A stretch of DNA of 64,000 nucleotides, taken from positions 28,403,832 through 28,467,831 of the forward strand of contig NW_024041151.1 in NCBI RefSeq assembly GCF_014851395.1, in the 5' to 3' direction. Shown here piece by piece: positions 39,471 through 54,400 of this stretch. The DNA comes from Micropterus salmoides. Lineage: Eukaryota > Chordata > Actinopteri > Centrarchiformes > Centrarchidae. The position numbers and the translations under genes are program-made. The notes beneath the pieces are model-generated. The model did not search any database, had not been told where the DNA came from, and worked only from the letters and a program-made list of their open reading frames with translations. Every line of letters begins with the position of its first letter. Position 1 is the stretch's first letter.

Positions 39471-42400
39471 CTACTCCATTTATTATAGCTGTTCTTCATT
39501 ATGATGAACGTCTAAGGACCTGAGTACAAGTTAAGCAGAGTGTGCAGGATTCTCTGGTTTCTTTCCTTCTTTCTTTATTCTTTTATTACTTATTTTTAAC
39601 ACCCTGCTCTTTGCACATCAGGACTACCAGGGGACTTGAACATCTATCTGCCAAACAATCAGTGTGAAGTTTTTGATCGTACTTGATGGCCTGCAAGAAC
39701 TTTGTTGAAATTGTGAGCAGTTCCTTGTTAATTACAACACTGTGACTATTGTGGCAATTCACTCTCTACACGTTTGTTATTACTTATAATACATGAGGTT
39801 GAGTTGCAGTCTGGACGAACAATGCTGATAATCCTCCCTCACCTCTCCTGAGCATGTGCTCCCCCTGCAGCAGCTGGACGATGGCGGTCTGTGTGGCTGG
39901 AACCAGGATGATGCTGCCGTCTTCTCTCCCGCACACCAGGCGACCCTGAGAGGGGATGTACACGCTGGCCGTCACCTGAGGGGAACAAATCACACACACA
40001 GTCAAGAACCACAACCGGACTTAAAGAGAAAATGAGGAGAAACTATAAAAGGAAAGCAGGACAGTTTTGTTTTTTCTTTTATAAATACAAAAGATTGTGA
40101 AAGTACATTCTTCAAACAAGCCATTTTGGTCAGGAAGTTAGATTGTCTGGGTTCAAACCTTGATGGGTTCTTCTTTTCCAGGCAGGACACTGAGCTGGTC
40201 AATGATCCCTGCAGAAACGGGGGTCAACTTATCGAACGCCTCCTGGAGACTGATGGTGGACGTCACCTGCAGCTCTGCACAGAAACAGAGTGAGACAGAG
40301 ATACAGATAAAACCAAAGAGAAGTGAGTTATTAGAAATAAAACACTTAACTTCAAGCAGAGACATACAGCACAGACACAATTTCACGCAGCAAATGTCAT
40401 ATCTAATATCTACTAAGGTCGCCTACTAACTAATAGATCAAGATGTGACATCAAAATCTAGGAGGCTTATCATTTTGACAAAACAATTTCTGGGGCGAAA
40501 CCCTGACATGGGTTAAAGGTAAAAGACACATAGTTTTAATATATTATCATTCCATATTGCACATTGGCAGCCTCTGAAAAGCATTTTTTGTTGTTATTTT
40601 AGATAATCAATTCACTATTTTTGGTTTGACTTTGGTTTAAGGTTAAAAAAAAAAAATCTTGTCTTTTTCTTAACTTTCATTTTTACAACATTACATTCAT
40701 ATTCCCCCAATTCATGAGCCCTGTAAAAAAAACTAAAAATTTCAACAATATTGCCTACTTCACACAAACTCTTAACACACATTTAGTAAGTCAGTGTTGA
40801 AAATATTTGTGCTTTACTACAAGAAGCGAAGAACAATATGATTATTATAAACCATGCATGAAACTGTGACAGCACAGCGTATTAGGCCCGTTGTAGGTAA
40901 AATACATTTCGGAGCCTTGGGAGGGGGGTCATTTTCTGAGAAAATTTTTTTTTATATAAAGTGATAAATTTACATGGAAAAAGGAAGTATCTCATAATAC
41001 TGGATGGTGAAAGTAGCTTAAATGTTACGGCTGCCCTTATCAGCATACCCTGCTCTCAATAGAGTATATTGCCTTTCATAACAAAGCACATCATTATAAT
41101 CTCAGACAATATTCCAGTTTTTTGCTCAGAATATTAACCCTCTCCCCCGGCACTGTAATTGTTTTGTTTTTCAACCTATACAATGGCCCTAATGCGGTGT
41201 TGTAGGAAAAATAACTTTATCTCTGCTTTTTTTAATGTATTTTAGTGGTTTTATTTTATTATTAAAATATAACAAATTTTAATGAAATTTTTGTAAAACT
41301 AGCTGTTAGATTATTTGTGAGGGGAGAATATCACTCTGTAATGTCACTGTACAAACACCAGCGGGGCTGTGTGTCATGTCAGTCACACAGTCTTTACCTG
41401 CAGGGGTCGAAAGCAGCTGCTGAGGCGACGTGTCTGGGATGCTCCACAGGGACAGTCTGCCCGCTGAGTCTCCCTGGATCAGCAGCTTATGGAAGGGCTC
41501 CCGTCGGCCGAAGAAGAACAGAGTCACAGGAGGGCAGATCAGCAGCTGGAGGACGGTCGGAAATAAATAATTAAATAAATAAATAAAAGACACGTCAGCG
41601 TCTGAAATCCTGAAGCCCCAAAACTCCCCAGTTACAGCTGGAAAAGTTGTGTTTTGGGGAATTTCAGCCTAGAATGAATCAGAGCACTCACATTTTTCTA
41701 TACAATTAACAGTATTTTTCCCTTAAATATAGCCCAAAGCAGTTAACGGCAATTTGGCCCTATTGGTTCTAAGTCTGAGGACCATGTGAAGCTGAAATGT
41801 TTGGTTTGCCCTCTGATTACCTTCATACAAAACAACAACAACAACACACAGCAAACTGCAGGAAAACAGAACCACACATCTCTTATTCAACTAGACGTCT
41901 TACTCCTCTACAGGCTGAGGAACACGTAAAAATCCTTAACAATCATTTTAAATACTGACCTATTCTAAGCTACAGTTTGGGTTTACTGGCGCTTACATTC
42001 AGGTAAGGGCTGAAGTGTAGCAGCGCAATAAAACCAAAATGTAGACACTGTAGATGTCCAATAATCACACCCCTACTGTTGCTTCAGTCATCAGAACATG
42101 TGCTAATGCAGCACAGGTTGGCGGGGTTAAAGCTACAGGTACAAATAGGATGAGGGTCATGTGACTGAAGCTAACCAAAATATAAGTGGCCAGCTGTTTT
42201 CCCAGGTGCTAATACATCATAGGTATGTGAAACAATACATGTTTTTTTATATTATATATTTATATACATGTTTTAGGTCACTTAATGAAAAAGACTGGTA
42301 CCTTTTCTGTTTGTGCTTATTTGTTCAGTTTTCATGTCTCCGTTTCTGATCACAATACACAGGGAGGAACTTTTGAACAACTGACTTGTCAAACTTTTTG

Positions 42401-45400
42401 TTAAATCTGTCTTATAGTGTCAATAACACCAAAACATGCACTTACTTCCATTTTAGATTGTTTTTACAATTTAAAAAGCACACAGTTTTTAACATGTACA
42501 TATCAACATGTACTGTCACTGTAAATATAAATCCTGCATGCTGTATATACAGTATTTGGACATATTAATCCACTACATGTACTGAATATCCATTCAATAC
42601 TTACTTCTTGGCACTATATATATTGTTCACAAATTACAGAAACTTCATGTTCTTCATGTTTGTTAATGGTGCTTTTTAATATAAATTCATACACCTATTT
42701 ACACCTGTTATTTTAATTTTATTTTAATATATGTATGTTTCGTATGCTACCGGATACTTGAATTTCCCACGGGATAAGTATATATCTATCTAGCTATCTA
42801 TCTATCTTTCACATACTACCAGTCTAGACTACAGCTATGCTGGAGGCTCTGTAACTCTGAGCTTAGGCACAGCTGGGATTTAAGCTAAATGCTAACATCA
42901 GCATTCTAACATGCTATTAGTAACATGTTGATGATTAGCAGATGTGTTTACTATGTTCATCATCATCTTGGTTTGTGTGTTAGCAAGCTAAAATATGCTA
43001 AATACAACAGAGGCTGATGGGAATGCCATTGTATTGCAGGCATTTGGTTATAAATCAAAGAATTGGCCAAATTATTTTAATTTTAATATTTCATTTTAAA
43101 TTTGACCTGATGATGGGGTTAGTGGAAAAAAATCAAGGGATCACTTAAGTCTTTACAATTACCAACAGAGGAATGCTGCAATCGATTTATGGGTATTTTT
43201 GTTATTATTATGAGTTTGGAACTAAGATGTATTACCTCTGGATCAGAACCCAGAACTTCAGGTTTCACTTCACTTATCTATAATAACCAATTTGAGGAGA
43301 CATTCTGAGCCGTAGTTCTGTTTCAAAAAAGGACACATTTTTGTAGATTTTGATTTAAGTTACCATCATGATTTGAGGTATGTGAAAATGAATTAAATGA
43401 CATTGTGAATCACTGAGTTAGCAGTGGGCTGAGTATTGTAGCCGATACGTCTAATTGTCTTTACATTTTGATGAATCTTAGCAGCTGGCAGCTCCTGTTA
43501 GCAGATGCATGTACAGACAACAATCAGCTGAATTACTGTTGATCCTGAAGAAAACGTCTCATGATTTATAGATAAAACCTGGTTATAAGGTTCAATTAGG
43601 ATGTTTACAATCTCTATAAATTTGGTTTGACTGAGTAATAACTTCGGGAAGTGGTGGGATTTTTGATCAAATTCAGTTGAAAATAAAACATAAAACTGGC
43701 CAGCTTTCTTAACCCTATGTAGCCTTAATGAGTCACAGACCTTCTTCACATTTGTCCCTCCTGGTGTGTTAGACAGAGGAGTGGATTATGTGTCTTTTAT
43801 GGGGGCTACCACTGTCTATTAACATCTTTGTTTCCTTTTGCTCAGTTCAGCAGCACTGTGAGTTGTAACGCCTGTCCACTGAAGGAAATCATGGACAAAA
43901 TCAAGAGCCATAGACGTGGACAGTTGGTGTCAAATCTATCACCCTGGATACAAGAGCAGGAAAATAACTACTGCTGGAATTATAACACATGGTTTGCAGT
44001 CCAGAGGTTACTGGGAAATAATGGTTCAGATGGGAGGAGGGCAGCATAGCGTTTTTTTAGACTTAAAAAGGAACAATCCACCCCGAAACAGAACTAACTT
44101 GTGTTATTCCCAAACTGTACATTATATCTAGATATATACCTATAGATATCTAGATATATAAATATATATGAGTGAGTGAGTGAGTGAGTGAGTGAGTGAG
44201 TGAGTGAGCATAAGTAGAAAGTCATTTGAACACACGTGTGAAGACTAAGATAATTTGGAAATTCATAAGTTCCCAGCTTGTAGGATATAACTTTAACATA
44301 GGAGAAGGTACTATGCTTATGGGGCTAGTGTTCACCAGTTTACAGGACTGTTACATATTTTCCATTTTCACTGCAGGAACTAAACAAAACGTAACATATA
44401 GCCATTGTTATGGGTTCTGCTTCTGTTTCCACTGAACTACATTTAGGCACTGCCGAGATAATACTAAAAAGGAAGTTGTATGCTTTACAGACTAGGACTT
44501 ACTACATCTCCTACAACTTCAAAAGACTTTTCCTGACTGGCCACACAGAGGCAAGCCATGATGAATCATACAGATGGGGATAATAGTGCACACTTTGACT
44601 CTCCTTGAAGGCGCTCATGGTCTTGCACTCAATTGTAAATGAAAAATAGCAGCAGTAGACAGAGCTTGAGTGTGCCACTTAATGCAGTGCCAGGTGCCAA
44701 AAAAGAAAAATAGAGGTAAAGAACACATGTCGGAGAGAATATACATACCTTTATTGCTTTTGTACCATAAGCATGGTAGAAAAACAATAAAGTATCAGTG
44801 CCACTGATTAAAATGTCTAACCCTGCAACTACGTAGTCTACTCGCCTATCAGTGCATACACGTCGATCCTGCTGTCACCTTTTTAGTGGCGTATATCTGA
44901 AAGTGTCCAGCCTGTAATATACAGTAGAAGCACAAGGAACAACCTATTCACAAGGTTTCTAAGTTCAGGATATGGGAAGGTTACAGGGTGTTAATTCCAG
45001 CAGTGAAAACAATGACTGAGACTGGCCGCTTAGCTGAAACACTTCCTGCCATGACTTGGCAGTTCTGCTTCAGGGTGGACTTTCCTCTTCATCTTTCTGC
45101 TGATTTGGATTATCAAACAGCTGGGCCTCAGCAGGGTCAGTCAGTTAGTTTGCAGTATCATGCTATGGCAGGGACTAACAATCTGTCAACGCCCTGACTA
45201 TTATTCTGACAGCTCCATGGCTTCACACATGCCCAGGTTATGATACATACAAGTGTACCGTGTCTATAGTCAAAAGGTTGATTTGGAGCCTTACTGTGCT
45301 GAAAGAAGTTTTAAAAAATGTATTACTAAAACAAATTCAGCCTCTAAGCATGCATAATGCTAATGCATAAATAGGATATGTCCTACATGTCCTATGCACA

Positions 45401-48400
45401 TTGGACAGGGATGCCTACCAAAACAAATCATTTCTATCTTTATTCATCAAAACAACTGACACATAAGTTGAGTAAAATGTCTTTAACTGAATCATTAACA
45501 AATGGGTCATTATGAATAAGGTCATTTCCGGGGGCTGCCGCTAGGTGGAGGGCTGTGATGATCCATCACAGTCATAATGATGGACAGGAGGAAACCCAGT
45601 GAACCTGTGGGCGTGTAAGAAGCATGGGCTGCCGTTACCATGGCAGCTACAATTTTCAAAGAGGTACAGAAGCAGGGAGCGGCTGCGGTGTCCGATGTGT
45701 ACCACATTCAGTTGTTACAGCTCATCTGAACACTGGGAGCGATCAGAGAGGGTCTGCAAACCATGCCACCAAGTGTGTCTTAAACACACTATAACACACC
45801 CACACACACACACACACACAATGCCACATCTCAATATAAGATGTGAATAAACAAATCCAACGTCAGTGAGTGTTGTATGTTGAGCAGACAGCAGTAGAGA
45901 GGCAGAGAAAGAGAGAGAACATCAGCGCATAGTGAAAAGAAGTTTTTGTGCATTTTAATTGGCTCTGTGCTGCAGGTAGGTGAGGTTTCATCTGGATTAT
46001 TATTATTAATTATTATTATTTTTGGGTTAAAATTCTTAAACCCAAACTTCACCAGCAACAAAACTTCTAGACCCCTTCGTGTCAAGTACGCATCATTAGT
46101 TTTTTATCCTTTGTGTTTCAAGGTTACAGATAAAAGTATAAACTTTTATAGTCCAACGTGACAGGTGCCTGGTGAAGACAATCAAATCCAACATGTCATG
46201 GTGTTCCTATCACTTCTTGTTTCTCATAAACTCAGGAGAACCCTCAAGAGGGTCATTATTTTGTTAAAAAAAGCAGCTTGGGGACTTTGCATGCATCTTC
46301 ATAAGTATGAAGACAGATGAGGAGGCTGATGGTGCTTTCGGAGGAGGAGTTTTATTTTAGTGGGGAAAAGAGCATGAAATCAGGTGAGCCAGAATGACGT
46401 CAATTCCTTAGTCAGGCAGGAAGGAAAACAAAGAGAGGAGCAAACAAAACAGGCAGTTCATGTCCAATGTCATCAACTCAGCAGCTCACACCTCTATTCC
46501 AACACAAAATGAGTCTGAAGGCTACAGTGTGAATTCACAAACACCTGTGCACATGTAATTAATTCTCCTACCTAAAGAATCTGCTTTTGCCTTTTATTGC
46601 AGTCTTCGAGACATTAATTACGGTGTTCTGCAAGGGTCCTTTCTTGGCCCGCTGTTTTTTTCAATATACAAGCTATACATGCTCAGTCAGGTTATACAGA
46701 ACCACTATGTTCCCTTAAAAGCAATTCATGTAGCATGTTATAGAGGAGGCGCTCCTCACCTGAAACACCAATAATTATTTTTTTATAGGTTTTTTTATAG
46801 GTTTATTAAGCTTCACAGAAAATTAGCAGTGGTGCAACATCACACAGCAAAGGCCACGCATTTGATGAGTGAGATAACTGTTTAAACTATCATCTTGTGA
46901 CTACATTGATAAAGAGATGCCATGTGTCAAGCTCTGTCTGATTCAGCTCAGTAGTTTTCTTCAAAGTCTTATGATTATTTTCATTATATGGTATTAATAG
47001 AATTCCATTTTTCTGTGTTCTTACTTTCTTACTTATGTTCACTTTGTGCTTGTTTATATTTTTGTCTATCTGTAATATTTTTTAAGAGCAGAATTTTTAA
47101 CAATCGATGGCAGGAGATCAAACTCCCACTGAGCCACTCTGATTTAACACATTTTCAAATGCGTGCACTACAGACATGAGTTTATCAACCTGGAATGATA
47201 TTGTTAATTGTGCAAACACAAATTCTCAGCTAGGTTATGCTAGGTAAATTAGCATTAGTCATGATATCGCAGAACCCTTTCAGTTCTCATACAGGCAAAA
47301 TTTTTCTTCTACATTTAGACCCACTTGGTGCTCTTTCATTCAGATTCAACCCTTCTTTCTGTTTCTGAAATGAACCATGTTAGTATGGAGGTTTAGAAAG
47401 GATAACAGCATGAGACTGACCTCACGTCCCTGTTTATTATCATGGTGCAAGGTGAATGTGAGCCACTGAGTGGATGTCTGTCTTTGCACTGCTGTTCTCA
47501 CAGTTTGCTCCTCTCATCTCAGGTCTTTATTTTCTGGCAGAGCTGCAAAGTCACAACTCATACAAAGAATTTGGGAGGAAACTCGATTTACTATTTTCAG
47601 CCTTGTTCTCAAAAGTTCATTTAAAATCTCACACAGAGCTTAACTCCTACAACTCTTTGAGTTTGAGTTTTAGACTGTTGGTCAAACAATACCAGACATC
47701 TGAAGACTTGACCTTAGGTTTTAGGAAGGTTTGAGGGAATATTGTATAATTAACAATAAATACCAATTTATCCAAATAAAAATATTAAACTGACCTATCC
47801 ATTGATAATTAAAACAACTTGTTTTCAGTGTTGTCCCTAATGTTTTTTAAATGTTGTTATATATACAAAAAAGGTGCATTCAAAGATGCTCTGACATGGC
47901 TCTGAGATTGTACTACTATTACTAGACTATTTTATAATACAAGAAACAACAATAAACCGAATTCACATTATCTTTAATACAGTGCCCATGTTGGCTTACT
48001 GTTTTCCTTCTGGTCTTAATTTAATAAATAACCCATCACTACAGGACATATTCAAACAATGGATATTCAGCCATAATATAGAGAATGAGCAATTTGTAGT
48101 AAATGGGCTAAAACGTGCTCAACCACTGGTATGGTCCTTTCAATAGTATAATAATACTTCATTTAAAAAAAAATCTAATTTGAACTATTTTGCATACTCA
48201 CATGTAAACATTTGGCCCAATTCAAACACGCACAATGGCATGAATTTGGAATCAATGAATCCTACATTTTTTAAGATTATATTTCAAATAAAGGCTCCTA
48301 AAATGGTGTAAGCGCTGTGATTATGTCCCATTTTAGCTTTTGCAGCTCAGCCATCAAGGTCAACCTTCTTCTTCCTGCCTTTGGCTTTAAGTGTGCATTT

Positions 48401-51400
48401 TCTGGGGCTTACTGGCGCCTCTATAGGGTGGTGGTGGTACAGCAGCTCAGCGGTGTAGAGCTCCATGTCGCACCCACTGGCAGGTAGCCACATCCCCTCC
48501 ACAACCACCTCCTGCTCCTTCTCACCTCCTTCTCCTTCCCTCTGAGAGGAGTGAGGAGGTCAAAGGAGGGGGGCGTGGCAGCATCAGAGAACAGAACAAT
48601 AAAAGGAACAACAAAAATAACAAAAAGGGACAGACAACAAATAAATATTTACAAGATTATAAACTATAAATACACATAAAAACATAGTAAAAGGTCCAAA
48701 ATGAAATCACAACTACGAAGTACACACAAAACACCAAGGGTCAGGCACACACACATGGATTGATCTCAACCATTCACCATCTGAATTAAGACTTAAAGTT
48801 ATTGATGATTTAGCTATTCTTAGAAAGTACTAGCAAAACTGTTAATTTAGTATTTTTCATTATCAAGTCTCAAATAAAAGCTGGTATTCAAACCACAGGC
48901 TCCTACAATAGCCAATACTATCAAATACAGGCTGGTTGCTTATGAATAACCGGTTTTACAATGGCTCATGGTAAATGCAGTAAAACATACATTTCTACAC
49001 CACTTATTCCAGCAGTGCTCTGATCGGCAGTGATCAAAGTGATAATCGGGCCAATTAGTCGGGTCGATATCTGGCATTTTAAGATAATCAGCATCAGCAG
49101 ACATCGGCACTCACGAGGTTGATTGCACTCTGCATGGAATAAAGGAGTGACTTTTGTTTGTTTTGATATCAGCATTTTATATACCGGCCACTCTGCTCTC
49201 TAAATATCGGCATTGGCTATTGAAATACCCATACTGGTCGAGTCGACCACTAGCGAAAACAAGAATTTTTGCCCCTTTTCCGGTGCAATGCTGCGTCTCT
49301 TTGTCATCTCAGACACAAGTTCCATCGGTCTCTATTCAAGCAGCTCTCAAACATTGTCCCAAATTAGTCTGCATTGAGTTTGAAAGAGAGACTAAAAGAT
49401 ATAAAAAAGTAACCGCCATAACATTGTCTCAGGCTTCCATGCTGCTTTCTACTGTTTACTAACCCTGTTTTCCAGCGGGTTCAAAAGTGACACATCAGAA
49501 GAAAACAGAAAGGCAAACTGATCTACAGGCAAAGGGAAAGGAGTCAATGGCCTATTTTAGCAGGTTTACTGCGTTTAAAGAAACAGCATGTAAGAGAACA
49601 TTGTGGCATAAAAGGGCATACAGTATAGTCACCCCTCTACAGGTCAAAGTGTCTACTTTTTTTCCAATCACTGTTAAGTTACCATCAATGAAAGTTAACA
49701 CTTACTTCAGATATTTTCCCAGTAACTAATAATGTAACGGATTACTTTTCTAAAACAGTAATATTATTAAAGTCACTAATCCAAGTAACGCTGCGTTACT
49801 GCGTTCTTGAACACACCATCTTTGACGGGAATCCGGCCGCTACTACCAGTGATGCTGGGACTCGTCAGGAGAGAGTGGCGTTAAGCAACGTTAACGTTTT
49901 GTAAAAATACTGAATACTGCTGATAAATACACGTGCAGAAAAACAGTAGTTCAAAAGTCGGGATTTCCTCCGAGATGACTGAAACTACAGGAGCACACTT
50001 TGACTTCACTACTCTTTCCTTCTCACCTTTAAAAAATGTATAGGTCTAATCCATGTGCCCTGAGCCCTGATGAGCCTAAATCAACTCAAACACCATCAGT
50101 ACAAACAAAACACAGACTGCTAACACAGGACAACTAGGCACAGCTACCTGTACAGATGCAGACAAAAAGTTCCATCAGTTGTTTGCTAAATTACGCTAGT
50201 CCAGTCCACAAATGAGCAGCCAGATTTGGAAGCCCCTTCACATCAATTAGATCCCCTGTGTCAAAGTTTTATGTTTATAAAAGTCATGTTTGTAAATTTA
50301 CAGTAACAATGGGCAAGAAATAGTGGATCAGATAGAAATTGTACATTGATATAGTTAAGCCTTAATCGAATATCATAATATCTCTGGAAACAGCTAAAGT
50401 TAGCAAACAACAACATCTGTCTATTATTAGAGGGAAATTACTGGAGGGATTTAATATAATTTGTCAGGCACAACAATTACAAAGCTTAGTTTACAATATG
50501 TTTGCTGAATAAGTGTTATGAAACAGCCTTTACATAGGTCCCTTTTTTCTAAAACAAGAAAAATAGCCATGTGTTGGACTGGAAACTAATTTGCTGAAAC
50601 TTCCAAGCATTTGATTTAAACATGTCCACTTCTCAGTTTAGCTTTAAAGCGTCAACCACATGTGTCTATAATAAACTGATAGAGTGAAGGACAGAGGACC
50701 GACCTGTTTGTCTGAGTGGTTGACAATGCTGTATACCAGTGGAGGGATCGAGCCTTCTTTGGTTCTCCCAACATCACTGCGGAAATGTTCACTAGCAGGC
50801 AGACAGCTGAGGAAAAAACAGAGTAAGTCTAAGCATGCAGTGTTTGTGTTGCCCATTTTTCGTGATAACACTTTTTTGCCATATCACCCAGCCCTACTGA
50901 GCAGTGATGTGACAGCCGGAAGAGCAGCAGGTTTACCTGGCAGGCAGCTTGTAGATATAACTGCAGCCATCTTCGGTCCAGATGATGACTTTGTCTGCGG
51001 CTATGAACTCACCTCCAGTCCAGGCCTGGTCGCCCTCACTCGCTACTGAGCAGAGTAACGAGTAATCACCTGCATCAAACACCTGACACACAAGAGTAAG
51101 AGATAGCTGTCAGCTCGGGCCAAAATTTCAGGTCCATGAAGTACTATACTCCAGTACATGCTGGGTAGTATTACTTAGTGGTATTGCAGGTTCTTACCCT
51201 CCAGTACTTGGAGCAGACAACCAGCAGGCTGCTCTGGGTGAAGGTACAGAAGGAAATACTCTGACAGCCGTGACAGTAGATGGGTTTGGATTCTTCTTCA
51301 AACACAGGATCCAGGTCCTGAACAAGTATGAACACACAGTCTTGTTTCCATCACTTCAGGAGGACAATGCATTGACTTACATCTGTTGCCTCAAGACTTA

Positions 51401-54400
51401 CCCTAACCATAACCACTACTTGCATAACCCTTATCCTAATCCTAACCTTAAACCAAGTCTTCACATTATGGGCTGAGTTGCATTTTGTCCTCAAAATGAA
51501 GGCGAGTCCCCACAATGTGACAGGAAAACAGTTTTATGCCCCCACAGTATGAGTGATACATGTCTACACATAATTCTAAACCAATATAAATGTTCCATAA
51601 TAGTCATAGCAATACTGTCAATACTTTGGTTTGACACAAGACTGGTGTTGTTGTTTTTTTAAATAAACATCTGTATGGCGGTGTACCTGCATCCTGCTGA
51701 CCTCAGCTGTGATAATCCAGACCTTCAAAATCCCTGTCACGGACACTGCCACCACGGTGTCCTCTATAGAGACAGAGAGACAGCGTCAAAGCTGGTCACT
51801 CATGGTTAAGCATTAAAACATTTGCCTGTTAACAGTTTACATGAGAGCATATTAACATCTGTACATTTCACATGTCTAAAGATTATCAGTCATCCAGGTC
51901 AGTTATCCAAGGAAAGCACTTCTCCTTTGCCGAGATAATCCATCCACCTCACAGATGCTGATCAGACAGCATGGGTATTGCACAGGTGTGCCTTAGGGTG
52001 GCCACAATAAAAGGCCACTCAGAAATGTGCCGTTCCATCACACAGCACAATGCCACAGATGTCGCAAGTTTTGAGGGAGCGTGCAATTGGCATGCTGACT
52101 GCAGGAATGTCCACCAGAGCTGTTGCCGTGAACTGAATGTTAATTTCTCTACCGTTAGCCGTCTCCAAAGGCGTTTCACAGAATTTGGCAGTACATCTAA
52201 CCAGCATCACAACTGCAGACCACGTGTAACCACACCAGCCCAGGACCTCCACATACAGCATCTTCACCTCCAAGATCGTTTGAGACCAGCCACCCGGACA
52301 GCTGCTGCAACAATCAGTTTGCATAACCAAAGAATTTCTGCACAAACTGTCAGGAACCATCTCAAGGAAGCTCATCTGCATGCTTGTCGTCCTCATCGGG
52401 GTCTTGACCTGACTGCAGATTGTCGTTGTAACCGACTTCTGTGGGCAAATGCTCACATTCAGGTGATCTCTTCACGGATTAATCATGGTTTTCACTTTAC
52501 AGAGCAGATGGCAGACAGCATGTATGTACAAACCAGAAACTGGGGGTTTTGGACACCCACAATACAGTGAAACCACACATTTTCAAGAGGCCTTTTATTG
52601 TGGCCAGCCTAAGACACACCTGTGCAATCCCCATGCTATCTGATCAGCATCTTGATATGCCACACAGAGAAAGTGATGTCTTCAAATTGCTTGTTACCAG
52701 AAGAGCTCACTAACACAGATTTTGACAGATTTGTGAACAATATTTGAGAGGAATAGGCCTTTTTTGTACACAGACAAAGTCTTAGATCTTTGAGTTCAGC
52801 TCATGATGAATGTGGGCAAAAACAAAAGTGTTATTTATATTTTAGTATGTAGTATATATTTTGGACCAGGAAGACAGATTCAAAGAAGCTATTTACACTA
52901 ACATAGAGAAAGCATCTCTCAACGGTGAGGAGGGCTCAGACACCACTTCTCCCCCATCTACAATGCTGTCCTTTCATCTCTTCCCAGGAAACTTAAATGC
53001 CCACAGTTGGCCTCATGTGGCCATGCCAACGACGCTCGTTCATACTTTGCCTCAACGATCATAACAACATTCGTCTTCAAAGCAAGTTGCCCTTGTTTTT
53101 AACTTTCCTTGGACACATTTCACATGGTTAGGGCTGCAACTAACAATCATTTTCATTATCCATTATTATTTTAACATGTCAGGATAATGTGATCATTTAG
53201 CATATTAACATGCAATCATAAATGGAAAACATTGGTGCTCCAGTTTTATTAAACCTTTGCCCTCTTTTACAAAAGAGAATCTAAATCAAACCAATTCTGC
53301 TTTATTTACTATTCAGGTTAGTAAATGTATCAACTTAATTCAACGGTTAAACAATTCTTTGAATTAAAAACAATCCCTGAAACCCCCATTTAAACAGTTT
53401 GGGACGCAGTTTGTAGGGACTGGATCATTAGCTTCCCATCTCACCAGAGCAGAGATAAGTTACAAAGAAAAGACCTGGAGATAAAACATACAATTTACCA
53501 AAATAATAGGTTTCTGAATTAACAATAACTTATGGCAAGATTGGTTGCATAAGCAATGACACGTCATGAGTCTGCTTTTGCGTTATACAACTTGAGGACG
53601 AAACATTTTGAAAATTGGGAAATGCAGATAAAATGCTTGTGTATCAACTGAACACGCACACAGTATAATGATTAATGATGCAATTAATGCCACCAACAAT
53701 GCAGATGGCCGTCATGCTGTGTCATTGTTCCCCAAACCTGGGAAAAGACATTGAACTACTACTAAGTCTTTGAGTTTAACAATTAGTTTTTACAATTTGA
53801 CTATTATTTGAGAGACAGGTGAGACTTTATTTAAACAGAGAGTTGCAAACTACTCGAATTGTTTTTCTAAAAGCTTAATGCCATTCAACATAACATCATT
53901 TTTCAGCAATAGAGCCCAAGTCCCTTCCCTTCCGGTGGACCACCATGGGACCTTACTTTGGAATAAAAATGTACAGTAGTCAATGGCAAGAGACGACTAA
54001 TTAATATTTTGATCCCATTTGAATTGTGCTCTGAATTACACATATGATGATGGTCAATTTAAAATATACATTTAAAAGTCAAGAAAGTCACAGTTTGATG
54101 TAAAACTGTTGAGGTATAAGACTGTAAAAATACATAATTACAAAGACTACAAACCCAAAAGTCGCATAGGTCACATTGTAACATTTTCTCTGAATGACTG
54201 AAGCTAACGGTACTGAAGAAGCTAACGTCAAACAACTCCATGTGTAGATGATGTGATAAAAGGACAGTCATTGGATTAAACACATCAGGTGAGAGATATT
54301 TCTGTGTGGAACATAGCTGAGTTACATAGCTAGCAGCAACCAAGCAATGAACGTTAGCTAGCATTACCGCGCTAACATGGTGGTGATGTATATTGTGCGA

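Noticed and set aside
43828..44131. Possible extra wdr7 exon or nested gene
   Set aside because: It is on the plus strand with no splice signals matching wdr7 phases and no recognised product.
44125..44208. CRISPR-like array
   Set aside because: It is a plain TGAG tetranucleotide microsatellite with no spacers, and this is a vertebrate genome.
45522..45850. Frames on both strands near a GATGATCCATCAC inverted repeat
   Set aside because: The inverted repeat is short and the frames are unrelated to any known family.
52019..52456. 145-codon minus-strand open frame
   Set aside because: It is the shadow of the plus-strand Tc1 transposase remnant.
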